DNA from: Sphingomonas trueperi | GTDB lineage: Bacteria; Pseudomonadota; Alphaproteobacteria; Sphingomonadales; Sphingomonadaceae | Direction: 5' to 3' | DNA: 64,000 nt | NCBI RefSeq assembly: GCF_011927635.1 | Contig: NZ_JAATJB010000005.1 | Location: forward strand, 1 to 64,000 | Shown: positions 24,833 through 32,643 of the stretch, in pieces | How positions within the stretch are numbered: the first letter of the stretch is position 1 | Layout: each line of letters starts with the position of its first letter | The notes under the pieces: model-generated | Database searches by the model: none | What the model was told of the DNA's origin: nothing | The model's input: only the letters and a program-made list of their open reading frames with translations | Position numbers and translations under genes: made by a program

Positions 24833-25260
24833 TGTCCGCGCTGCTGGGCCTGTTGCTGCGCGTGGTGGTGCCTGCCGAGGACGTGCCGGTGGCGGTGGTC
24901 CAGCAGCCGGTCGCGCGCGGCGAACGGATCGAGATGGGCGACCTCTCGATCGAAACCCGCCCCGAGGCGAGCGCGCGGGGCGCGCTGCGCCCGGAAGACG
25001 CCGTGGGCATGGACGCGTCGCGCGCCCTGACACCCGGCACCCTGCTCCGCCGCGGCGATGTGATGAAGCCGCAGCTGGTCAAGCGCGGGGAGCCGGTGAC
25101 GGCCAGGATCGTCTCCGGCGGTATGGTCATCACCGCCGCCGGCCGCGCGCTCGGCAGCGGCGCCCAGGGCGATCCGGTGCGGATCGTCGTCACTGCCACC
25201 AACCGCACCCTCGACGGATTTGTCGACGGATCGGGAACGGTGCGGATCTCCACTCCCTGA
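24832..25260 (+). CDS. flgA: P-ring assembly protein FlgA, short form
   Basis: A 142-residue protein with the SAF-type C-terminal domain of FlgA: VVVPAEDVPVAVVQQPVARGERIEMGDL, RALTPGTLLRRGDVMKPQLVKRGEPVTARI, and GDPVRIVVTATNRTLDGFVDGSGTVRI. FlgA chaperones FlgI in the periplasm. It is shorter than enteric FlgA (about 220 residues), lacking the N-terminal domain; only a weak hydrophobic start (MSALLGLLLRVVV) could act in export. Placement between flgG and flgH supports the call. Confidence 0.88.
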   Translation: MSALLGLLLRVVVPAEDVPVAVVQQPVARGERIEMGDLSIETRPEASARGALRPEDAVGMDASRALTPGTLLRRGDVMKPQLVKRGEPVTARIVSGGMVITAAGRALGSGAQGDPVRIVVTATNRTLDGFVDGSGTVRISTP

Positions 25261-25271
25261 GGGATAGGTAC

Positions 25272-26021
25272 ATGCGTAAGGTCATTCTCGCGCTGGCGCT
25301 CACCGCCACGCTCTCGGGCTGCGGTGCAGTCGGTCGACTCAAATCCGTGGGCAAGGCGCCCAAGCTGACGACGATGGATCCGGTCGACGCGCCGGACGTC
25401 GAGCCGTCGCTCGCGTCGCCGCTCGATCGTTCCAACCGCGTGCGTCCCGAGCAGCCGGCCAATGCGCCGACCGCTTCGCTGTTCCGCACCGGCGCCGGCG
25501 CCTTCTTCCGCGACCAGCGCGCGGGGCGGGTGGGCGACATCCTGACGATCAAGATCGCCATCGCCGACAAGGCCGATATCGGCAACAATACCTCGCGGAC
25601 CCGCGGCGGCACCGAGACCAGCGGCATTTCCAGCCTGCTGGGCCTGCAGACGCCGATCAAGAAGCTGACCGGCACCGATCCGTCCAAGCTGGTCGATACC
25701 AATTCGGGTTCCAAATATTCGGGTGGCGGCACCACGGTGCGATCGGAGACGATCAACATGACGATGGCCGCGATCGTCACCCAGGTGCTGCCCAACGGCA
25801 ATCTCATGATCCGCGGCCGCCAGGAGGTGCGGGTGAACTTCGAGATGCGCGAGCTCATCGTCACCGGCATCATCCGGCCCGAGGACATCGCCCGCGACAA
25901 CTCGATCCAGCATAGCCAGATCGCCGAAGCGCGCGTCATCTATGGCGGCAAGGGCCAGCTGACCGACGCGCAGCAGGCGCGCTGGGGCCAGCAGATCTAC
26001 GACGCGCTGTTCCCGTTCTGA
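25272..26021 (+). CDS. flgH: Flagellar L-ring protein FlgH
   Basis: A 249-residue outer-membrane lipoprotein with lipobox LSGC (Cys17). It has the family segments FFRDQRAGRVGDILTIKIAI, ITQVLPNGNLMIRGRQEVRVNFEMRELIVTGIIRPEDI and AEARVIYGGKGQLTDAQQARWGQQIYD. It forms the outer-membrane bushing of the rod. Last gene of its operon; a perfect terminator starts 30 bp downstream. Confidence 0.95.
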   Translation: MRKVILALALTATLSGCGAVGRLKSVGKAPKLTTMDPVDAPDVEPSLASPLDRSNRVRPEQPANAPTASLFRTGAGAFFRDQRAGRVGDILTIKIAIADKADIGNNTSRTRGGTETSGISSLLGLQTPIKKLTGTDPSKLVDTNSGSKYSGGGTTVRSETINMTMAAIVTQVLPNGNLMIRGRQEVRVNFEMRELIVTGIIRPEDIARDNSIQHSQIAEARVIYGGKGQLTDAQQARWGQQIYDALFPF

Positions 26022-26050
26022 CGCCTAGAACCAGGCCAAGGTACAAGAAA

Positions 26051-26081
26051 GGGCCCGCCGGAAAACCCGGCGGGCCCTTTT
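26051..26081 (+). terminator. Rho-independent terminator after flgH
   Basis: GGGCCCGCCGG / CCGGCGGGCCC stem with a short A-rich loop, then TTTT. It separates the flgFGAH unit from flagellin. Confidence 0.9.
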
Positions 26082-26086
26082 CGCAT

Positions 26087-26117
26087 TTACCGGATGTTTA
26101 GCTTAATCATCCGGTAA
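26087..26117. promoter_or_regulatory. Inverted repeat upstream of flagellin
   Basis: TTACCGGATG (26087-26096) and CATCCGGTAA (26108-26117) form a perfect 10-bp inverted repeat with an 11-nt spacer, about 45 bp upstream of the fliC promoter element. The right arm overlaps a one-mismatch CtrA-like box, TTAATCATCCGGTAAC (26104-26119). It could be an operator. Confidence 0.45.
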
Positions 26118-26160
26118 CCATCAAAATTTTCACGAGAATTTTGGTCAGTTCGATTTTCTT

Positions 26161-26170
26161 CCCACAATGG
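26161..26170 (+). promoter_or_regulatory. Flagellar-type promoter element CCCACAATGG upstream of fliC
   Basis: Plus-strand variant of the shared element, 86 bp before the flagellin start. The resulting leader of about 80 nt is longer than that of any other unit in the set. Confidence 0.45.
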
Positions 26171-26196
26171 ACGTGCAGGGCATTCACGCCCGGTCG

Positions 26197-26217
26197 CGGG
26201 TCGGCGGTTCCGACCCG
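26197..26217 (+). promoter_or_regulatory. Hairpin in the flagellin mRNA leader
   Basis: CGGGTCGG-CGGTT-CCGACCCG: an 8-bp GC-only-plus-one-AU stem with a 5-nt loop, 40 bp before the fliC ATG. Candidate target of FlbT, which in Caulobacter acts on the flagellin leader. Confidence 0.5.
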
Positions 26218-26256
26218 GGTCGCAGAAGCGGCTCTACTTCCAAGAAGGAAATCATC

Positions 26257-27111
26257 ATGGCTTTTTCGGTTAACACCAACGTCGGCGCGATGGCGGCTCT
26301 CCAGAGCCTGAACGCGACCAACAAGGACCTGGCCACCACGCAGAGCCGCATCAACACCGGCCTGTCGGTGTCCTCGACCAAGGACGACTCGGCTTCGTAC
26401 ACCATCGCGCAGGGCCTCCGTGGCGACCTGGGCGGCCTGAAGGCGGTTTCTTCGTCGCTCAGCCGCGCCAAGAGCGTGACGGACGTCGCCGTTGCCGGCG
26501 CCGAGCAGATCTCCGACATCGTCAACCAGATGCAGGCGAAGGCCCGCCAGGCTGCCGACAGTGGTATCGACACCTCGACTCGCGACGCCCTGAACAAGGA
26601 CTTCACCGCGCTTCGTGACCAGATCACCACCATCGTCAACGCGTCGGACTTCAACGGCACGAACCTCCTGAAGGCTTCGGGCGGCACCGTGACCGCACTG
26701 CAGTCGCTGCAGGACTCGAACACGAGCACCACGGCTTGGAACCCGGACTCGCTCAGCGTGGCGAACCAGGGTCTCGACCTCGGCGGCTCGACGGTCACCG
26801 TCGCTTCGACCGGCCAGATCAACACCCAGGCTGCTGCGCAGACGATGGTGGACACGCTGGAAACCACGAAGAGCAACCTGAAGACCACGCTCAGCACGCT
26901 CGGCGCCGCTTCGCGCAAGATCGATGCTCAGCAGACCTTCACCAGCAAGCTGTCGGACGTGATCGACGGCGGCATCGGCAACCTCGTCGACGCCGATCTG
27001 GCGAAGGAATCGGCTCGACTGCAGGCTCTGCAGGTCAAGCAGCAGCTCGGTGTTCAGGCTCTGTCGATCGCCAACCAGGCGCCGCAGACGATCACTTCGC
27101 TGTTCCGCTAA
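26257..27111 (+). CDS. fliC: Flagellin
   Basis: A 284-residue flagellin: N-terminal MAFSVNTNVGAMAALQSLNATNKDLATTQSRINTGLSV, the D1 helices, a short variable middle (residues about 160-200) and the C-terminal DLAKESARLQALQVKQQLGVQALSIANQAPQTITSLFR. The size is typical of alphaproteobacterial flagellins that lack large outer domains. ATG 26257 has AAGGAA upstream. It is the only flagellin in this window, flanked by terminators on both sides, so it is a single-gene unit under its own promoter and leader. Confidence 0.97.
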   Translation: MAFSVNTNVGAMAALQSLNATNKDLATTQSRINTGLSVSSTKDDSASYTIAQGLRGDLGGLKAVSSSLSRAKSVTDVAVAGAEQISDIVNQMQAKARQAADSGIDTSTRDALNKDFTALRDQITTIVNASDFNGTNLLKASGGTVTALQSLQDSNTSTTAWNPDSLSVANQGLDLGGSTVTVASTGQINTQAAAQTMVDTLETTKSNLKTTLSTLGAASRKIDAQQTFTSKLSDVIDGGIGNLVDADLAKESARLQALQVKQQLGVQALSIANQAPQTITSLFR

Positions 27112-27151
27112 TAGCCCTAGGCCCCAACCCTGGGGGGCCGAAGGCTTGCGG

Positions 27152-27188
27152 GGGCCGGGATGGTACGCCATCCCGGCCCTCTTTTTTT
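27152..27188 (+). terminator. Rho-independent terminator after flagellin
   Basis: GGGCCGGGATGG-TACG-CCATCCCGGCCC (12-bp perfect stem) followed by a T-rich run (TCTTTTTTT). Confidence 0.95.
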
Positions 27189-27223
27189 GCCCGCGTTCAT
27201 CGCGGGTAATATGGTTTCCGCTT

Positions 27224-27231
27224 CTATAATG
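27224..27231 (+). promoter_or_regulatory. Flagellar-type promoter element CTATAATG
   Basis: CTATAATG 22 bp before the TTG start of the unknown gene at 27254; same element as before motA, fliK and others. Confidence 0.5.
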
Positions 27232-27253
27232 ATGGGAAACTGGGAGATCGGCG

Positions 27254-27655
27254 TTGTTTCCGAGGATTCGCGAAATCACCGATGCCTTTGGCGGACGCCT
27301 GCGCGTCAGCGTCGAAGAGCATCCCTCGGGCGCGCTGATCGTCGTCGAACGGCCCGATCTGGGCGGACGGCCGCGGATCCTGCTCGATGGCTACGGCGTC
27401 GACGTACTCGCCGGCTATATCATGTCGGCGCGGCTCTCGGTGCCGCAGGGGCTGCCCGACGAGCATGTCGACGGCACGTTCGCGACGCGCTTCCGGCTCG
27501 AGCTTGACCCCACCGCCGCGCTGGTGCTGAGCCAGGAGGGCGCCGCCGGCCTCGAGATCGCCGCACCCTTCTGGGACCGGCTCTATGCCGAACTCTGCAT
27601 CGTCGCCGCCCATGCGCGCGAGCTGACCCGCCGCGCCGAGGCCCGCATCCACTGA
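27254..27655 (+). CDS. Unknown protein with a flagellar-type promoter
   Basis: A 133-residue soluble protein starting at TTG 27254 (MFPRIREITDAFGGRLRVSVEE); GGGAG lies 6 nt upstream. It is beta-rich at the N-terminus (SGALIVVERPDLGGRPRILLDGYGVDVLAGYIMSARL), has no cysteine-rich or membrane segment, and ends in a helix (AELCIVAAHARELTRRAEARIH). I recognise no family. Its promoter element and position directly after flagellin suggest a late flagellar role, for example a chaperone or modification factor, but nothing in the sequence proves this. Confidence 0.6.
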   Translation: MFPRIREITDAFGGRLRVSVEEHPSGALIVVERPDLGGRPRILLDGYGVDVLAGYIMSARLSVPQGLPDEHVDGTFATRFRLELDPTAALVLSQEGAAGLEIAAPFWDRLYAELCIVAAHARELTRRAEARIH

Positions 27656-28345
27656 GCAACGCCGGTCATGGGCCCGCTGCGGCGGGATGATTCCGCATGT
27701 CCACCGGACCTCGTCCTCTCCGCGACGGCGGGGGCAGTGGCGCTGAAATCTTGCTTCTTGGTTCTTGCCCCGGGCGTGCAGGCGAGTGGATTCCCTTCCT
27801 GGCGGGAAGGACGATGGTTTTTTGCCGCGCTGCCGACCTTCCACCGTCTAGGCGCTTGCCCCCGGCTGCGTGGGGGTGCGCCCGCCATTGCTCCGCGCAA
27901 GGAGCGCCGCGAGCAGGATCCAGGAGCGTCACGGCACGAGCAGGGCGCTGCGTGCGCCTGCCGGAGCCTGGAGGTCCGCAGCGCAGCGGCGGAAGGATCG
28001 TGCGATGGGGTTAGGGCAAGAGCGCGCGGTTCGAGAGCGTGGCAGCGCCGGGACCCTGCCGTCGGTCGTGCCGGCAATGGCGGACGCGGATGCGGCGGGG
28101 CCGGGACGCGGTCCCTCAAAATGCGAGCGGCAGGCCAGTTGGGGGGAACTGGCCTGCCGCTATGCCGAGCGGGGGGGCTCGGCAAATATGGAAGCGCGAG
28201 GATCGTGAGGGGATCGGAACGTCCTCGCTGCTTCTGATTTCGTTATATCGCAGAATCGGTTGGGAGAGAAACGAATCCGGCACTAATCAGCTACAGGATT
28301 TGTACTTAAGCCTCTCTCCTTAGGTGGTGCTACGGAGAGTGGAAG
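27656..28345. other. Long intergenic region without a supported gene
   Basis: About 690 bp of GC-rich sequence between the 27254 gene and the flgD 3' end. Open frames exist on both strands but have Arg/Gly/Ala-rich, low-information translations with no domain and no ribosome site. The 3' part carries two strong hairpins (listed separately). Confidence 0.6.
28127..28182. repeat. Two tandem hairpins with G-run loops
   Basis: GCGGCAGGCCAGTT / AACTGGCCTGCCGC (28127-28140 and 28147-28160) is a perfect 14-bp stem closed by GGGGGG. Three bases later GCCGAGC-GGGGG-GCTCGGC (28164-28182) forms a second. No T-run follows on either strand. Possible transcript-end structure for flgD, or a structured RNA. 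Confidence 0.75.
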
Positions 28346-29005
28346 TTACTTTGCAATCTTCAAGATCATGTTGGTGGGGTATTGGGCGCCATTTATGGAT
28401 ACTACCGGCGATCCGTTGAGCATCTGGACGTCGTCCACCTTGCCCATGGCCGTGGCGGTGGTGCTGATCTTGGCGCCGGCAGCGGTCGTGCCCGAAAGCG
28501 TCAGCTGATACAGTCCGTCGGTATATTTGGTGCCGCTCTTGGTGCTGCCGTCCCAGCTGAACTGGCCAGAGGTGCCTTTTACGTCGAGATCGAAGGTTTC
28601 GATCGTCTTGCCCTTGGCATCGGTGATCGTTGCCTTGAGCTTGTCGATCGCGTTGGTCGAATCCCACTGCCACTGCGCCGGGGCGGTGGCGCTGAGGCCG
28701 GCCTTGTCCGAGTTCAGCTGCACCGGCTGGCCGATCATCGACGAACTCGTCGTCAGCGACGTCATGTTGAGGCTGGACAGGATGGTATTCAGCGTCTTGT
28801 TCTGGGTGATCGACTGCTCGACCTGCGAATATTGGACCAGCTGTTGCGTGTATTGCGAGCTGTCCATCGGATTGGTCGGGTCCTGGTTCTGCAGCTGCGT
28901 GGTCAGCAGCTTGAGGAACAGGTTGTAGTCCGCCGTCAGCTTGGTGGACGATTCGGTCGTGGCGGATTGCCCCGTACCCGCGGTGGCCGAAGAGACGAGA
29001 GTCAT
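28346..29005 (-). CDS. flgD: Flagellar hook assembly scaffold FlgD
   Basis: A 219-residue FlgD: N-terminal LTADYNLFLKLLTTQLQNQDPTNPMDSSQYTQQLVQYSQVEQ, the strongly conserved scaffold motif (about residues 22-63), followed by Ig/tudor-like domains (MIGQPVQLNSDKAGLSATAPAQWQW; DGLYQLTLSGTTAAG). It caps the growing hook. Last gene of the fliF-to-flgD series, 17 bp after fliK. Confidence 0.93.
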   Translation of the reverse strand: MTLVSSATAGTGQSATTESSTKLTADYNLFLKLLTTQLQNQDPTNPMDSSQYTQQLVQYSQVEQSITQNKTLNTILSSLNMTSLTTSSSMIGQPVQLNSDKAGLSATAPAQWQWDSTNAIDKLKATITDAKGKTIETFDLDVKGTSGQFSWDGSTKSGTKYTDGLYQLTLSGTTAAGAKISTTATAMGKVDDVQMLNGSPVVSINGAQYPTNMILKIAK

Positions 29006-29022
29006 GGCGCTACTCCTGAGCG

Positions 29023-30462
29023 TTAGGCGATGAGGTCGACCTGGCCGTCGCCGCGGATCGGGCGATAGGCCGCGGTCTGGGCGTCGGGTTCGTCGTGGAA
29101 CTGCTGGTTGCCGCCGCGCGACTGCTGCTGCGAGGCCTGCTGGCCGTTGCCGCCGCTGTTGCCCGCGCCGCCGTCACGGCTTTCGAAGCGGAAGCTGCTG
29201 GCGTCGCTGCGGATGCCGGCCTGATCGAGCGCACGGCCGAGATCGGGGGCTTCCTGGCGGAGCAGCTCGAGCGTGTGCGGGCTCTCGGCGCGCATCGTCG
29301 CCTGGACGCGGCCCTTGTCGTCGAACGCGAGGGTGACTTCGACTCGGCCGAGCTCGGCCGGATTCATGCGAACGCGCAGCATGTCCTCGCCGGCATCGAC
29401 CTTGCGGGCGATCTCGACGCCGAGGCTGCGGCCCAGTTCGCCGGCGCGCGCGTTGAGCACGGGCTCGGTCGCCGGGGTGGCGGGCGCTGCGTTCGCTGCC
29501 GGGGCGACATGCCCCGAGGTGGTGGGGAAGGGCACGGCGCTGGTGCCGCCATGGCGCGTATCGGCGGCGGCAAGCTGCTGGCCGAAATTCTGCTGGCCAT
29601 GGTCGCCGGCGCTGCTGCCATCGGTACCGCCGCCGCCATGGGGGCGGGCCGCTACCGCGTCGGCGAGCTTGTCGTTGGTGGTCTGCGCGGGCGCGGCATC
29701 GTTGCCGGTGATGGCGTCCGCCTTGGCATAGCGCGGGCCGGTGACGGCGCCGGTCTTGCTCTGGGCGGCGGGTTGCTGCGCGGCGGCGGGCTGGGCGGTC
29801 GGCTGTTGCTGCTGGGCGACGGGCACGGCGATCGGCTGGACGACCACCGGCGTGGCCGCTTCCGGCGCGGGCAGCGGGGCGCTGGCGGGATCGAGGCCGT
29901 TCTTGTCGCCGCCGACACCGCGTCCGGGCTTGGCGACCTTCTCCGCCACCGCCGGACGTGCGGGCTCGGCGTACTCGGTCGGCTTGGGTGCGGCGGCTTC
30001 GAGCAGTGCGGCGAGCGGGTCGGTGGTCTCGGGCTGTGCCTCGCCAGCGGTCGGCTTGGCAGCCACCGGCGTTGCCGGTTCCGCGGAAGCATCATCGGTC
30101 TTGCCGCGCGCATCCGCGAGCGCCTTGGCGATGGCATCGGCGAGCGGGTTGCCGCCGGTTGCCACCGGCGGGGTGACGGTGCCCGGCGCGGCGGTGGCGA
30201 GCAGCTGGGTCATGCCCACCTGCGGCTTGTCGCCCGGCAGCGCGTTCGCATCGGGGGTCGCCGGCAGCAGTGGTGCGCCGGTCTGCGCGCCGAGCAGTCC
30301 GGTCGCGCCGCCGCCGGCGAAGACGAGCCCCTGCGCACCCCACCCGGTCGGCCCGCCTAGACCGCCCAGCAATCCGGCAAAGCCGATGCCGGCGGCCGCA
30401 TTCGCAGCGCCCTCCTGGGGAACGAGGGCGGCGAAGGGGGAGCCGATGTTCGTGACGTTCAT
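29023..30462 (-). CDS. fliK: Flagellar hook-length control protein FliK
   Basis: A 479-residue protein with the FliK plan: a long Ala/Pro/Gln-rich, low-complexity ruler (residues 1-350) and a conserved C-terminal substrate-switch domain (LGRSLGVEIARKVDAGEDMLRVRMNPAELGRVEVTLAFDDKGRVQATMRAES, about residues 365-440). ATG 30462 (MNVTNIGSPF) is used: frames reading back to 30546 cross the promoter element at 30505-30512. It measures hook length and signals FlhB to switch from hook to filament export. Confidence 0.88.
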   Translation of the reverse strand: MNVTNIGSPFAALVPQEGAANAAAGIGFAGLLGGLGGPTGWGAQGLVFAGGGATGLLGAQTGAPLLPATPDANALPGDKPQVGMTQLLATAAPGTVTPPVATGGNPLADAIAKALADARGKTDDASAEPATPVAAKPTAGEAQPETTDPLAALLEAAAPKPTEYAEPARPAVAEKVAKPGRGVGGDKNGLDPASAPLPAPEAATPVVVQPIAVPVAQQQQPTAQPAAAQQPAAQSKTGAVTGPRYAKADAITGNDAAPAQTTNDKLADAVAARPHGGGGTDGSSAGDHGQQNFGQQLAAADTRHGGTSAVPFPTTSGHVAPAANAAPATPATEPVLNARAGELGRSLGVEIARKVDAGEDMLRVRMNPAELGRVEVTLAFDDKGRVQATMRAESPHTLELLRQEAPDLGRALDQAGIRSDASSFRFESRDGGAGNSGGNGQQASQQQSRGGNQQFHDEPDAQTAAYRPIRGDGQVDLIA

Positions 30463-30504
30463 GCAGTCGCCTCTTGCACGGCCGACAAGAGGCCGTTCCA
30501 AACC

Positions 30505-30512
30505 ATTATAGG
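30505..30512 (-). promoter_or_regulatory. Flagellar-type promoter element CCTATAAT upstream of fliK
   Basis: CCTATAATGG, 42 bp before the fliK ATG, preceded by two copies of ACGATCGT-like sequence (the string CGATCGTTCCGACGATCGT). It implies that fliK-flgD can be transcribed apart from flhA. Confidence 0.5.
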
Positions 30513-30538
30513 ACGATCGTCGGAACGATCGTTGCGGG

Positions 30539-32620
30539 TCAGCCAATTACGCCGAGCGCACGGATGCGCGCGCGGGCATGAATCTCGTTCTGCGATAGCA
30601 CCACCGTCGCCGGGCGGACGCGCTCGATGATCGAGCGGACGAACGGCCGGATCGACGGGCTGGTCAGCAGGCAGGGAATCTCGCCGTCCTGCGCCAGCCG
30701 GTCATAGGTCTCGCGCACCGCGCCGATGAACTGCTGGAGCGCGGAAGGGGCCATCGCCAGCTGGCGGTCGTCGCCGGCGCCGAGGATGCTGTCGGCGAAG
30801 GCCTGGTCCCAGTCGGCCGAGAGCGTCACCACCGGGATCGCGTCGCCGCGCGCCTGCGAAGCGCTGATCTGGCGGGCGAGGCGGCTGCGGACATGCTCGG
30901 TGATCGTGGTCAGATTGCTGGTCAGCGGCGCGGACTCCGCAATGCCCTCCAGGATCGTCGGGATGTCGCGGATTGAGATCTGCTCGGCGAGCAGGTTCTG
31001 CAGGATGCGCTGGACGCTCGACACCGAGACCTTCGACGGGATGATGTCCGCCACCAGCTTTTCCGATTCCTTGTGGACTTCGGTCAGCAGCTTCTGCGTC
31101 TCGGTATAGGACAGCAGATCGGCGATGTTTTCCTTCACCAGCTCGGTCAGGTGCGTGGCGATGATCGTGCCGCAATCGACTACGGTGAGGCCACGGAAGC
31201 CGGCTTCGTCGCGCAGCTCGCGATCGATCCAGAGGGCGGGCAGGCCGAACACCGGTTCCTTGGTGACTTCGCCCGGCAGCCCGACCGAGCCGCCGCCCGG
31301 ATTGATCAGCAGCAGCTTCTCCAGCCGGATGTCGCCGCGGGCCGCCTCGGTCTCCTTGATCGAGATGACATATTCGTTGGGCTTGAGGCCCATATTGTCG
31401 ATGATCCGTACCGACGGCAGCACGAAGCCGTATTCGGTCGCCATCTGGCGGCGCAGCGCGCGGACCTGGTCGTCGAGCCGCGGCTCGCGGGTATCGTCGT
31501 TGATCATCGGCAGCAGCGCATAGCCGATCTCGATGCGGACGGCGTCGATCGCCAGCGTCTCGGAGATCGGCTGCTCGACCGCCTGCGACTGCGCGACTTC
31601 CTGCGCCGCCTGGATGCGCTCGCGGGCGGCCTTGGCGGTGGAGCGGCGCGACATCTCCCAGGCGACCCAGCCCGACAGCGCCGAGAAGGCGGCGAAGGGG
31701 ATGAAGGGCAGGCCGGGCATCAGCGCCAGCGCACCCATCAGGAACGCCACCATGCCGAACGCCTTGGGGTACCGGCCGAGCTGGTCGCCCAGCGCCGCGC
31801 CGGTCTTGCCGGCGACGCCGCCCTTGGAGACGAGCAGGCCCGCCGCGGTCGACACGATCAGTGCCGGGATCTGGCTGACCAGGCCGTCGCCGGCGGTGAG
31901 CACGGTATAGGTGCGGAACGCCTCGCCGATCGGCACGCCGTGCTCGATCACGCCGATGCCGAGGCCCACGACGATGTTGATCGCGGTGATCAGCAGGCCG
32001 GCGACGGCATCGCCCTTCACAAACTTGGAGGCGCCGTCCATCGCGCCGTAGAAGCCGCTTTCGGCCTCCACTTCGGCGCGGCGGGCCTTGGCCTGCTCCT
32101 CGTTGATCATGCCGGCGGAGAGGTCGGCGTCGATCGCCATCTGCTTGCCAGGCATCGAGTCGAGGCTGAAGCGCGCAGCGACTTCGGCGATACGGCCGGC
32201 GCCCTTGGTGATGACGACGAAGTTGATCACCACCAGGATCATGAAGATGGTGAGACCGATGATGGTCTCGCCGCCCATCAGGAACTCGCCAAAGGCGCCG
32301 ATCACGCCGCCGGCGGCATCGGGCCCTTCGTGGCCGTGGCCGAGGATCAGGCGGGTGGAGGCAAGATTGAGGCCCAGCCGCAGCATCGTCGCTATCAGCA
32401 GGATCGTCGGGAAGGCACTGAGCTCCAGCGGCTTCTCGATGAACAGCGCCGTCATCAGGATCATCACCGAGACGGTGATCGACAGGGCAAGCCCCATGTC
32501 GAGCATCCAGCCCGGCATCGGCAGGATCAGCATCGCGATGATCGCGATCACGCCGCCCGCCAGCGCCATGTCGCGGTTGGCGCCGATGCGGTCGAGGAAT
32601 TTCAGGACGGCGGGAGGCAT
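30539..32620 (-). CDS. flhA: Flagellar export gate protein FlhA
   Basis: A 693-residue FlhA with eight predicted membrane spans in residues 1-330 (VIAIIAMLILPMPGWMLDMGL, MILVVINFVVITKGAGRIAEVAARF and others), the conserved FHIPEP-type loop (RFSLDSMPGKQMAIDADLSAGMINEEQAKARR, about residues 146-178), and a large cytoplasmic domain that forms the nonameric docking ring for export chaperones. It is the proton-driven core of the export gate. It follows the FlbD-like gene by 23 bp and ends 76 bp before fliK. Confidence 0.96.
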   Translation of the reverse strand: MPPAVLKFLDRIGANRDMALAGGVIAIIAMLILPMPGWMLDMGLALSITVSVMILMTALFIEKPLELSAFPTILLIATMLRLGLNLASTRLILGHGHEGPDAAGGVIGAFGEFLMGGETIIGLTIFMILVVINFVVITKGAGRIAEVAARFSLDSMPGKQMAIDADLSAGMINEEQAKARRAEVEAESGFYGAMDGASKFVKGDAVAGLLITAINIVVGLGIGVIEHGVPIGEAFRTYTVLTAGDGLVSQIPALIVSTAAGLLVSKGGVAGKTGAALGDQLGRYPKAFGMVAFLMGALALMPGLPFIPFAAFSALSGWVAWEMSRRSTAKAARERIQAAQEVAQSQAVEQPISETLAIDAVRIEIGYALLPMINDDTREPRLDDQVRALRRQMATEYGFVLPSVRIIDNMGLKPNEYVISIKETEAARGDIRLEKLLLINPGGGSVGLPGEVTKEPVFGLPALWIDRELRDEAGFRGLTVVDCGTIIATHLTELVKENIADLLSYTETQKLLTEVHKESEKLVADIIPSKVSVSSVQRILQNLLAEQISIRDIPTILEGIAESAPLTSNLTTITEHVRSRLARQISASQARGDAIPVVTLSADWDQAFADSILGAGDDRQLAMAPSALQQFIGAVRETYDRLAQDGEIPCLLTSPSIRPFVRSIIERVRPATVVLSQNEIHARARIRALGVIG

Positions 32621-32643
32621 GGGCTGCTACCGGAAACTGGAGG

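Noticed and set aside
27668-28237. Open frame of 189 codons on the + strand between the 27254 gene and flgD
   Set aside because: Translation is Arg/Gly/Ala-rich with no domain, the opposite strand is equally open, there is no ribosome site, and two perfect hairpins lie inside it.
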